Assembly (NCBI RefSeq): GCF_013155265.1
Contig: NZ_JABJXU010000008.1
Location: 62,001 to 126,000, forward strand
Origin: Enterococcus sp. MMGLQ5-1
GTDB taxonomy: Bacteria > Bacillota > Bacilli > Lactobacillales > Streptococcaceae
Direction of reading: 5' to 3'
Length of the DNA: 64,000 nucleotides
Shown here: one piece after another, positions 16,859-24,894 of the stretch
Layout of the letters: each line of letters starts with the position of its first letter
Position numbering within the stretch: the stretch's first letter is position 1
Translations under genes and position numbers: made by a program
Notes under the pieces: generated by a model
What the model was told of the DNA's origin: nothing
What the model saw: only the letters and a program-made list of their open reading frames with translations
Database searches by the model: none

Positions 16859-18581
16859 TGTTTCTTATTTGTTAAAAATTGCGGGTAAATCCAAATGGTT
16901 ACTTGCGTTATCAGCATTTTTTAGTGTACTTTCAGGATTACTAGATTTTTTTCCGTTTATAATGTTATATCGTGTGATGTTATATTTATTTGGTACAACG
17001 CCGGATTTAGAGCAGGCTAAAAAATTTGGTATTTATGCAGCGATTGCCATTATTTTAAAATTTTTTATGATGATTCTGAGCTTAACCTTTTCTCACATTG
17101 GCGCTTTTAATACTTTATACAATGTCAGGTGTTTATTAAGTGCCCATATTGCCAAAGTCCATCTTGGCTTTTTTAACTCAACTGCCTCTGGGAAAATAAA
17201 AAAGACCATTATCGAGGATACCGAGCGAATGGAGCTTTTATTGGCACACCAAATTCCCGATTTAACCAAAGCCATTGCGGCTCCATTGATTGTTTTCATT
17301 TATTTATTTTCGTTAAATCATCTGCTAGCATTAAATCTCCTAGTGCCAATTGCGCTAGGCATTATTGTGATGGCTATTGGGATGAAATTAAGCGGTAACT
17401 ATATGGCACTATATCATCAATTAATTGAAAAATTGAATGCAGCTATTATGCAGTACGTCAATGGCATGAATGTTATGAAAACCTTTAATGTGACTGCCAA
17501 GGGCTTTCGCCAATACTCTGACACGGTTGAGGAGTACCATACGATGTGGGTCGATTGCACTAAGTCTCAAGGTCCACCTTATGCTATTTTTTTAGTCCTA
17601 ATTGATTCGGCAATTCTTTTTACCTTTCCACTTGGTGGCTACTTGTATTTGAATAATAATTTATCAGTTGTTACATTTTTGTTCTTTTTAGTTATGGGAA
17701 TGATTTTTTTAAGCTCATTAAAGGCTTTAATTGGTTTTTCAATGTCCATTACTCAAATTGTAAGTGGTGTTGGTCGTGTGAAAGAGATTATGACTGTACC
17801 AGAGCAAAAATTTGGGGATTTACCAATGGATTCGACCGATTTAAACCTACGCTTTGAAGATGTATCATTTGCTTATGAGACTAAAGCGGTTTTACATGGC
17901 ATTAATTTAGAGGTGAAAAAAGGCAGCTTAATCGCTTTTGTAGGTAGCTCGGGCTCAGGGAAATCAACAGCAGCACAATTAGTACCACGCTTTTGGGACG
18001 TTATAAAGGGTCAGATTGCCATTAATGGTCAGCCAATTAATGACTTTTTGGAATCAGCACTTATGGATGCAGTAAGCTTTGTATTTCAAGAAGCCTTCAT
18101 GCTGCATGATACGATTAGAATGAATGTGGCGGTTGGTAAGCCAGATGCAGATGACACGGCCATTATTGCGGCCTGTCAAGCCGCTCAAATTCATGATTTT
18201 ATCATGAGCTTGCCAAAAGGCTATGATACACACCTTGGAGAAGCTGGTATTAAAATGTCTGGCGGAGAAAGGCAAAGAATTTGTATTGCTAGAGCTATCT
18301 TAAAGAATTCGCCAATTATTATTTTTGATGAGGCAACAAGCTATACAGACATTGAAAACGAACGTAAGATTCAATTAGCATTAAATGAATTGCTAAGAAA
18401 TAAGACAACAATTATGATTGCACATCGGCTACATACAATTGTTAATGCCGATCAAATTTGTGTTTTTGACAAGGGTAAAATCGTTGAAGCGGACACGCAT
18501 CAAAATTTACTTCAGCAGAATGGCTTTTATGCAAAACTTTGGCAAACATACGTCAGCTCTAGTATTGAGGAGGTATCATGA
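16842..18581 (+). CDS. ABC half-transporter of exporter fold, first of a pair
   Basis: A 579-residue protein: a six-helix type IV ABC membrane domain (about 1-300) followed by an ATPase domain with GSSGSGKST, MSGGERQRI, the Walker B IIIFDEAT and switch histidine AHR. The D-loop is SYTD rather than SALD. The start is ATG 16842 with GGAGGG upstream, not ATG 16827. In context (Fur box, ECF genes, paired gene) it resembles IrtA/YbtP-type exporters that actually import siderophores, rather than a drug pump. That functional reading is inference. Confidence 0.85.
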   Translation: MSQENNVSYLLKIAGKSKWLLALSAFFSVLSGLLDFFPFIMLYRVMLYLFGTTPDLEQAKKFGIYAAIAIILKFFMMILSLTFSHIGAFNTLYNVRCLLSAHIAKVHLGFFNSTASGKIKKTIIEDTERMELLLAHQIPDLTKAIAAPLIVFIYLFSLNHLLALNLLVPIALGIIVMAIGMKLSGNYMALYHQLIEKLNAAIMQYVNGMNVMKTFNVTAKGFRQYSDTVEEYHTMWVDCTKSQGPPYAIFLVLIDSAILFTFPLGGYLYLNNNLSVVTFLFFLVMGMIFLSSLKALIGFSMSITQIVSGVGRVKEIMTVPEQKFGDLPMDSTDLNLRFEDVSFAYETKAVLHGINLEVKKGSLIAFVGSSGSGKSTAAQLVPRFWDVIKGQIAINGQPINDFLESALMDAVSFVFQEAFMLHDTIRMNVAVGKPDADDTAIIAACQAAQIHDFIMSLPKGYDTHLGEAGIKMSGGERQRICIARAILKNSPIIIFDEATSYTDIENERKIQLALNELLRNKTTIMIAHRLHTIVNADQICVFDKGKIVEADTHQNLLQQNGFYAKLWQTYVSSSIEEVS

Positions 18582-20317
18582 AGGAATTAATTGGTAATAT
18601 TAATATCGTCCTATTGAATCAAAAAAAGCGTCTGATTCAGCCTTTAGTTCTATCAATATTGGATGGTATTCTAACAATGTTTTATTATGCTGTAATGATC
18701 GTTGCCATTGTTCAGCTTGTGAAGGGGCAATTCACCTCACGATTTTTTATTAGCGCAAGCTTAATCCTAGTAATTGTTTTTTTCTTAAGAATTTTAATAT
18801 CGGGGATTACCTATAATTCAATGCAGCTCCGTGGCTCTGAAATTATAACTAAATTAAGAATTCAATTGGCTGAGCATGTCCGTGAATTGAATTTAGGCTA
18901 TTTCAATAAAAACAGTATTGGTAAACTAGCTAGTCATTTCACAACTGATATTTCCGATTTTGAGCAGCTGCTAACACATTATTTTAATGATTTCATTAAA
19001 GGACTTTTTATGATTACTTTGGGTGTCATTTCTGCAGTTATCATTGATTTCCGTTTTTCAATTTTAATCCTAGTCATGATTGCTTTAGCAATACCAGTTT
19101 TAACTAAAGGCGGTCACACTAGCTCAAATATTTCTAAACAGCATCAAGTTAAAATTAACGAGGTTGTCTCAAGGGTGGTTGAGTATATCAACGGTATTAG
19201 AACTTTTCGCTTATATAAATTGACGGGAACGAAGTTTATTCGGCTTAATCAATCGTTTAATGATTTACGAAAGTCCTCTATTAAAGTCGAGTTATCAATT
19301 GGTCCTTATGTAGTTATCTTTCAAACAATTGTTTCTATGATTTTACCACTGGCACTTGTTTGGGGTACTTATTTATTAATCGAAGGTCAGGTGACAACAG
19401 AACGCTTTATTGCTGTTCTGATGCTGAGTATCTCAATCAGCTCGCAGCTTGTTGCCGTTGGCGGTATCTATGCTGAAATGAAATTTTTTGCGAAATCAGT
19501 GAATAACATTAAAAACGTACTGGGTGAAAAGCCTTTGTCGTATGAAACGCAGCAATTCATAGGAGAAAATCATCAAATTCAATTTAATCAAGTTTCCTTT
19601 GCTTATGAGGCTGATGTACCAGTAATTAAAGATTTGAATCTGACTATTGCTGAAGGAGAAACATGTGCATTGATTGGTCCCTCTGGTTCAGGGAAATCAA
19701 CTTTAATTGCTCTGGTTTCTCGTTTTTGGGACGTTACTGAAGGTCAAATTACGATTGGTAATCAAGCAATCAATCATTTAAAGCCTGATGCTATAACTGA
19801 ACAAATCAGCTGTGTTTTCCAAGATGTTTATTTATTTAATGATACAATTATTAATAATATCCGTTTGGCTAAACCAGAGGCAACGATTGAGGAAGTAGAG
19901 GCTGTGTGCCGAATTGCCCGTTGTCACGATTTTATTTCTCAATTGGAAAATGGTTATGAGACAATTGTCGGAGAGGGTGGCTCAACACTTTCAGGTGGCG
20001 AAAAACAGCGTATCTCAATCGCTAGGGCGTTACTTAAAGATGCGCCAATTGTTCTATTGGATGAAACAACCTCCAGTCTTGATGTTGATAATGAAAAGGA
20101 AATCAACGAAGCGATGGATTATTTAATGCGTGATAAGACAGTTATCGTAATTGCGCATCGTCTTAATACAATTATTAATGCAGATCAGATTGTTGTTTTA
20201 GATCAAGGGCAGCTTAGAGAAAAAGGTAATCATAGAACCTTATTAGAGAATGATGACTGGTATGCTCAAATGTATCGTGAACAGGAAAAGGCACGTAATT
20301 GGACTGTAAAGGCTTAA
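18578..20317 (+). CDS. ABC half-transporter of exporter fold, second of the pair
   Basis: A 579-residue protein with the same layout as its neighbour: a membrane domain, then GPSGSGKST, LSGGEKQRI, Walker B VLLDETT and AHR. The D-loop SSLD is conventional. It overlaps the first half-transporter by 4 bp (ATGA), so a heterodimer is expected. It ends the Fur-controlled operon; a terminator lies about 425 bp downstream, after a repeat element. The pair resembles IrtAB or YbtPQ siderophore importers in organisation, but a multidrug exporter cannot be ruled out without a tree. Confidence 0.85.
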   Translation: MKELIGNINIVLLNQKKRLIQPLVLSILDGILTMFYYAVMIVAIVQLVKGQFTSRFFISASLILVIVFFLRILISGITYNSMQLRGSEIITKLRIQLAEHVRELNLGYFNKNSIGKLASHFTTDISDFEQLLTHYFNDFIKGLFMITLGVISAVIIDFRFSILILVMIALAIPVLTKGGHTSSNISKQHQVKINEVVSRVVEYINGIRTFRLYKLTGTKFIRLNQSFNDLRKSSIKVELSIGPYVVIFQTIVSMILPLALVWGTYLLIEGQVTTERFIAVLMLSISISSQLVAVGGIYAEMKFFAKSVNNIKNVLGEKPLSYETQQFIGENHQIQFNQVSFAYEADVPVIKDLNLTIAEGETCALIGPSGSGKSTLIALVSRFWDVTEGQITIGNQAINHLKPDAITEQISCVFQDVYLFNDTIINNIRLAKPEATIEEVEAVCRIARCHDFISQLENGYETIVGEGGSTLSGGEKQRISIARALLKDAPIVLLDETTSSLDVDNEKEINEAMDYLMRDKTVIVIAHRLNTIINADQIVVLDQGQLREKGNHRTLLENDDWYAQMYREQEKARNWTVKA

Positions 20318-20374
20318 TTGGCTTAAAGAAAAGTATCGCTTTAAAGTAGCTTCATAGAATAATTATATACAGAA

Positions 20375-20734
20375 GGTGGAACAAAAGAGGTTTAACGACG
20401 TAGAGAAAGGTGCTAAATTGCCCCGTAAAACAAGATGCCCTCTCTCCTTGATTAAAACTGTGAAAAATAGACAAGTCGTTTGCTTATTCAGTCAGACGCT
20501 TTCTGTCTGACCGGATGACGTATCTATTTGAGTAGCATTGAGAGAGAAAGCCCGTCAAACAAGGTGCCTTCTCTCTCCGATTAAAACTGTGAAAAATAGA
20601 CAAGTCGTTTGCTTATTCAGTCAGATGCTTTCTGTCTGACCGGATGACATATCTATTTGAACAGTTTTGAGAGAGAAAGCCTGTCAAAACAAGCCGTTTA
20701 CGCTTTTTAGGCAATTTAGCCCGTAAAATACGAA
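20375..20734 (+). repeat. Dispersed MITE-like element, copy A
   Basis: The left end (20375-20422: GGTGGAACAAAAG then TTTAACGACGTAG and GCTAAATTGCC) matches both ends of the copy at 56553-56863. The interior shares stretches with that copy in the opposite orientation, such as GTTTTGACRG and ATCTATTTGAA. The right end retains only GGCAATTTAGC and is otherwise diverged. It has no coding capacity. Confidence 0.75.
20451..20708 (+). repeat. Tandem duplication, 129-bp unit, inside copy A
   Basis: Units 20451-20579 and 20580-20708 begin ATTAAAACTGTGAAAAATAG and differ at only two of their first 82 bases. Each holds a GTCAGAC/GTCTGAC hairpin. Similarity falls off over the last 20 bp or so of the second unit. 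Confidence 0.85.
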
Positions 20735-20742
20735 CATTAAGA

Positions 20743-20777
20743 AAGCGCTAAGGACTTATGTCCCAAGCGCTGTTTTT
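20743..20777 (+). terminator. Terminator downstream of the ABC operon and repeat
   Basis: AAGCGCT-AAGGAC pairs with GTCC-CAAGCGCT, followed by TGTTTTTG. A second hairpin (20824-20850, arms CCGATTT and AAATCGG) follows. Confidence 0.75.
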
Positions 20778-20924
20778 GTGTTGCGCAAGACGGCTTAGAA
20801 GGGGGTGGCTTCACATTTTAAATGCCGATTTTTTGCGAAATCGGTATTGTTTTCGAGAAGCAATTCCAAATTTGACCAATAAAGAATGAACTGAAATATT
20901 TATGATTCCAATTTATTGTGGAGT

Positions 20925-20960
20925 AAAAAAAACAAAGCATACTCTAAAAGTATACTTTGC
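20925..20960 (-). terminator. Terminator of the DUF3042 gene
   Basis: On the minus strand, AAAGTATAC and GTATGCTTT pair, followed by G and a run of eight T residues (20925-20932 as A on the plus strand). It lies 25 bp after the stop. Confidence 0.8.
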
Positions 20961-20985
20961 CTACATTTTAAGCTATTTTCCACTG

Positions 20986-21153
20986 TTAGCGAGAAACACG
21001 TTTGCGAGCAGCTTTTTTACGATTTTCTTCAACGAATTTTTCCTTTTCATCAATTGGATCGACTACTGTCTTCTTAATTGCTGTTGCAACAGCGGCTACT
21101 GCACCAACCGTAACTGCGACACCTGTAAATACACCCTTAGCAAATTTACCCAT
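20986..21153 (-). CDS. DUF3042 family small protein
   Basis: A 55-residue protein on the minus strand with a glycine/alanine-rich hydrophobic N-terminal segment (about 7-26) followed by IKKTVVDPIDEKEKF and a basic tail ENRKKAARKRVSR. This pattern is typical of DUF3042 proteins, which are widespread in Lactobacillales and of unknown function. An optimal AAGGAGG ribosome site precedes the ATG, and a terminator follows. It was read from the complementary strand and is easily missed because of its size. Confidence 0.88.
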   Translation of the reverse strand: MGKFAKGVFTGVAVTVGAVAAVATAIKKTVVDPIDEKEKFVEENRKKAARKRVSR

Positions 21154-21385
21154 ATTAAAATTCCTCCTTAATTAAAGATTAATCAGACAAGTATAAGATA
21201 AACAGTTAGTAAAAATTAACTGATAGACTTGTTCTCATTAATAAAATGATGTACCTTTAAGATATTCAAAAGAAAATCATCAATTGATACATCTCTCATA
21301 TAACTTAATTATGGACTTTTTCTAATATTTTTTCCACCGAAAAGGTCGAAAAATTAAAAAATCAAACCAAAGTCGGAGGCTTACT

Positions 21386-22132
21386 ATGACAAAAGTATTT
21401 GCACATCGCGGTAATCGAGGCTATTTTCCTGAGAATACCATACCAGCATTTGAGAGTGCTGTGAAATTAGGTGCAGATGGTATTGAACTGGACGTGCATT
21501 TATCAAAGGATGATCAACTAATTGTCATGCATGATGAGAAAATCGATCGAACGACAAATGGCAAAGGCTTAATTCAAAATTATAATTTAGAAGAGCTAAA
21601 ACGATTGGATGCAGGTATGTGGTATGATTCGCGCTTCAAAAAAACCGAGGTTCCGACTTTAAAAGAGGTTATTCAATTATTGAATGACTATAATTATAAA
21701 GGTATGCTCAATATCGAAGTTAAAACTGATCATATTGAATACTTTGCAATTGAACCAATTATTGCAGAACTTTTGCAAACCACTAAAATGTCGTTTCAAT
21801 ACATGTATTCTAGTTTTAATTTCAAAACCCTTGAAAGACTTGAAAAATTTGATGCAATGGCAAAAAAAGCCTATATCTTTAGTACGAGTGAAAGGAAAGT
21901 CAAAACAGCGTTGGCTAATCCAAGTCTTGAAGCGATTCATCCCAAAATAGATTGGGTTTTAGCAAATCTACCATTGATTAATCAGGCCTTTCCGCTAAAA
22001 ATTCGACCTTGGACTATAAATGATCCTAAACAAATGAAAATTGCCTTTGCGCATCAATTAGAAGCTATCATTACTGATTATCCAAAGGAAGCATTGAAAA
22101 TTAGAGAAGAAATGGATTTAAATATTGAATAA
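21386..22132 (+). CDS. Glycerophosphodiester phosphodiesterase
   Basis: A 248-residue cytosolic GDPD-fold enzyme that hydrolyses glycerophosphodiesters to glycerol-3-phosphate and an alcohol. It shows the N-terminal HRG (AHRGNRGYFPENT), the metal-binding ELDVH with HD (MHDEKIDRTTNG) and the WTIN near the C-terminus. There is no signal peptide or membrane domain. CGGAGG precedes the ATG. It overlaps miaA by 8 bp, so the two are co-translated. The preceding 232 bp contain no gene. Confidence 0.92.
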   Translation: MTKVFAHRGNRGYFPENTIPAFESAVKLGADGIELDVHLSKDDQLIVMHDEKIDRTTNGKGLIQNYNLEELKRLDAGMWYDSRFKKTEVPTLKEVIQLLNDYNYKGMLNIEVKTDHIEYFAIEPIIAELLQTTKMSFQYMYSSFNFKTLERLEKFDAMAKKAYIFSTSERKVKTALANPSLEAIHPKIDWVLANLPLINQAFPLKIRPWTINDPKQMKIAFAHQLEAIITDYPKEALKIREEMDLNIE

Positions 22133-23024
22133 TAAAGTTTTAGTTATCGTTGGACCAACTGCTGTTGGCAAAACAAGCTTAGGTATTGATATGGCTTGTA
22201 AGCTTAATGGTGAAATCATCAGTGGCGATTCGATGCAGGTTTATCGTCATTTAGATATTGGTACTGCCAAGGCAACACCTGCCGAACAGCTTCAGGCAAA
22301 GCACCATTTAATTGATATTAAATCACCTGATGAAGCTTTTTCTGCCTTTGACTTTGTGACCCTAGCAAATAAAAAAATCGCTGAAATTATTGAAATTGGT
22401 AAACTGCCGATTATCGTAGGCGGTACTGGATTATACATTCAATCTTTAATTGAGGGTTATCATCTTGGTGGCAGTGGTAACCAGCAGGAGATGAAGCAAT
22501 ATCAACATAATTTAGAAATTAGTACAATGTCGAACGAGACGCTTTGGCAAAAATTGTCTTTGATTGCTCCAGCAAAAGCCGAAGCGATTCCAGTAGAAAA
22601 TCGTAGGCGGCTGGTTAGAAAGCTAACGCTGGCAAAATTTCAAACAAATTCCTCAAATCAGGCGTTCGCTTATGATTTTAAAGTTATTGGTTTAAATACG
22701 AATCGTGAATTATTATACCAAAGAATCAATCAAAGAGTTGATTTGATGCTGACTGCAGGCTTGGTAGAAGAAGCACAGTGGCTTAAAAATAAGTATCCAA
22801 AAAGTCAGGCTTGTCAAGCAATTGGCTATAAAGAATTCTTTCCGTATTTTGAAGGTCAGGCAAATTTAGACGATTCGATTGAACTAATAAAAAGAAATTC
22901 TAGACGGTATGCTAAAAGGCAACTGACCTGGTTTCGAAATCGTATGAACGTTCAATTTTGGGACTTAGTGCAAGCACCAGAGCTTCAAAAAAAATTAGAA
23001 AGTGAAGTTATGAAATGGCTTTAA
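22125..23024 (+). CDS. miaA: tRNA dimethylallyltransferase
   Basis: A 299-residue enzyme that adds the dimethylallyl group to A37 of tRNAs reading UNN codons. The P-loop GPTAVGKTS is at residues 10-18, followed by ISGDSMQVYRHLDIGTAK and the C-terminal QAIGYKE and RNSRRYAKRQLTWFR motifs. The start is TTG overlapping the end of the phosphodiesterase gene; no in-frame ATG is nearby. It overlaps hflX by 10 bp. miaA-hflX linkage is common. Confidence 0.96.
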   Translation: MNNKVLVIVGPTAVGKTSLGIDMACKLNGEIISGDSMQVYRHLDIGTAKATPAEQLQAKHHLIDIKSPDEAFSAFDFVTLANKKIAEIIEIGKLPIIVGGTGLYIQSLIEGYHLGGSGNQQEMKQYQHNLEISTMSNETLWQKLSLIAPAKAEAIPVENRRRLVRKLTLAKFQTNSSNQAFAYDFKVIGLNTNRELLYQRINQRVDLMLTAGLVEEAQWLKNKYPKSQACQAIGYKEFFPYFEGQANLDDSIELIKRNSRRYAKRQLTWFRNRMNVQFWDLVQAPELQKKLESEVMKWL

Positions 23025-24277
23025 TTAGTAATCAAGAAAAGCAAGAAAGGGTTATCATAGCTGGTGTTGAAACACCGCAAAATTATCGGACCTTTAACGC
23101 ATCGTTTAAAGAGCTTAGCCATTTAGCAGAGGTTGCAGGCGGCATGGTCGTTGAAGCTATTACGCAAAGCCGTGAAAAAATTGATTCTAAAACAATTTTA
23201 GGGAAAGGTAAAATAGAGGAATTACAGCAGCTGATTGAGCTAAATGATGCAACAACAGTTATTTTTAATGAACGCCTCACCCCTCGCCAGCTGATTATTC
23301 TAGAAAAAACTCTTGAAACCAAGGTTTTGGATAGAATGCAATTGATTTTAGATATATTTTCCTTACGCGCAAAAAGTCGTGAGGGTCAATTGCAAGTAGA
23401 ATTAGCACAATTAAAGTATTTGATGCCTCGATTAATTGGGAGCAACAGTGGCCTGTCTCGTCAAGCAGGCGGGATTGGTAGTCGTGGCCCTGGTGAGAAG
23501 AAATTAGAAACTGATCGTCGTAATTTACAATCTCGGATGCTACAGATTAATAATGAATTAAAAATTGTTGAAAGAAAACGGGCATTAAATCGAGCAGAGC
23601 GTTTGGACAGCGCTATCTATAAAATTGGTCTGGTTGGCTATACTAATGCTGGTAAATCAACTATCTTTGAGCAATTAACCAATACGACTACTTTGGTCCA
23701 AAATCAATTATTTGCTACACTTGATCCTTTATCTAAAAAAATGAAATTTGAAAATGGCTTTGAGGCAATTCTTACAGATACTGTCGGCTTCATTCAGGAT
23801 TTACCAACGGAGCTGATTGATGCTTTCAAGTCAACCTTAGAGGAAAGCAAGTATTCCGATTTACTATTACATATTGTTGATATCAGTGATCCAGATTATC
23901 AGCTGCATGAGGCAATCGTTTTGACGATTTTGAAAGAGCTGAAGATGTCTGATATACCGTTAATTACAATTTATAATAAAAAGGATTTAAATCCGTCGTT
24001 TAATGAGAGTACATTTAATTCATTGGTTATTTCGAGTAAATTGCCCTCTGATATCTCTAAAATTCAGCAGAAAATTTTAGAACTGATTGCGCAGGATTTT
24101 TCATCATTTTCAATTAAACTACCAATCTCAGAAAATTATCGAGTTTTTGAGTTGAAGAAAGAGCTGATTGTGGTGTCTGAAACCTATGATGAAGCTCACC
24201 AGCAAATTGTTTTGAATGGTTTTGTGAATCAATCTAAAGCGTGGCTGATTGCAGAATTCCAAACGTATTCAGGCTAG
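23015..24277 (+). CDS. hflX: HflX ribosome-associated GTPase
   Basis: A 420-residue GTPase that splits stalled ribosomes under stress. The N-terminal HflX domain contains the glycine-rich linker GGIGSRGPGEKKLETDRR; the G domain has GYTNAGKST, DTVGF and NKKDL. A short C-terminal domain follows. The ATG lies within the miaA end (10-bp overlap). Length is normal for a Gram-positive HflX. Confidence 0.95.
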   Translation: MALISNQEKQERVIIAGVETPQNYRTFNASFKELSHLAEVAGGMVVEAITQSREKIDSKTILGKGKIEELQQLIELNDATTVIFNERLTPRQLIILEKTLETKVLDRMQLILDIFSLRAKSREGQLQVELAQLKYLMPRLIGSNSGLSRQAGGIGSRGPGEKKLETDRRNLQSRMLQINNELKIVERKRALNRAERLDSAIYKIGLVGYTNAGKSTIFEQLTNTTTLVQNQLFATLDPLSKKMKFENGFEAILTDTVGFIQDLPTELIDAFKSTLEESKYSDLLLHIVDISDPDYQLHEAIVLTILKELKMSDIPLITIYNKKDLNPSFNESTFNSLVISSKLPSDISKIQQKILELIAQDFSSFSIKLPISENYRVFELKKELIVVSETYDEAHQQIVLNGFVNQSKAWLIAEFQTYSG

Positions 24278-24375
24278 CTTGTGGCTAATATTTATTATTG
24301 AAAATTGAAATTTATCTTTTATGTTAGCATTTGTTTTGTTATGATATAAGTAACTTTCAAGAATTGAGGGAAATT

Positions 24376-24780
24376 ATGATTACATTATTTATTTCTCCGA
24401 GCTGTACTTCCTGTCGGAAAGCAAAGCGTTGGTTTGAACAGTTTGGCATTCCTTATAAAGAGCGGAATATGTTTTCTAATCCATTAACAATTGATGAATT
24501 AAAGCAATTATTGGCGATGACTGAAAATGGAACAGAGGACTTGATTTCAACGCGTTCCAAAGTATTTCAAAATATTGATGTTGATTTTGATGATTTGACA
24601 ATTACACAATTACTTGAAATTGTTGAAAAAAATCCCAGTATATTGCGTCGTCCCTTGATTATGGATGACAAACGTCTGCAGATTGGCTTTAACGAGGATG
24701 AAATACGCACCTTTTTACCTAGAAATATTCGCAAAATGGAAATGAAAGATGCTCAGCTAAAAGCAGAAACAGGCTTATAA
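24376..24780 (+). CDS. spx: Spx/ArsC-family regulator
   Basis: A 134-residue protein of the Spx group. The redox switch CTSC is at residues 10-13, and the C-terminal RRPLIMDDKRLQIGFNEDEIR matches the family. Spx binds the RNA polymerase alpha C-terminal domain and alters transcription during thiol stress. The ATG at 24376 has TTGAGGGA before it; an in-frame upstream TTG at 24331 adds a non-conserved extension. Lactobacillales often hold several paralogues, so this may be an Spx homologue of distinct role. Confidence 0.9.
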   Translation: MITLFISPSCTSCRKAKRWFEQFGIPYKERNMFSNPLTIDELKQLLAMTENGTEDLISTRSKVFQNIDVDFDDLTITQLLEIVEKNPSILRRPLIMDDKRLQIGFNEDEIRTFLPRNIRKMEMKDAQLKAETGL

Positions 24781-24837
24781 TTATCAGTTAGATAAATGAT
24801 CGCTAGACTGCAAAATGTTTATTCATATATTAAATTA

Positions 24838-24875
24838 AGATGCTTGAGTCTGAAGATTTAAGCATCTGCTTTTTT
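24838..24875 (+). terminator. Terminator after the spx-like gene
   Basis: AGATGCTT and AAGCATCT arms with a 14-base loop, followed by GCTTTTTT, just before the channel gene at 24895. Confidence 0.8.
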
Positions 24876-24894
24876 GTAATTTTAGGAGAATGAA

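Noticed and set aside
16842-20317. Simple multidrug ABC exporter pair
   Set aside because: Not excluded, but less favoured because of overlap with the ECF genes and the Fur box; needs a tree.
20451-20708. Possible CRISPR array
   Set aside because: Only two 129-bp units without short repeats or spacers, and no cas genes nearby.
20902-21171. Plus-strand frame of 89 codons over the DUF3042 gene
   Set aside because: No ribosome site, and the complementary strand holds a conserved short gene with ideal signals. The plus frame is a shadow.
24781-24894. Fluoride riboswitch before the CLC-F-like gene
   Set aside because: The GGNGAUGG and CUGAUG-type core of the crcB motif is not present; the only structure is a terminator.
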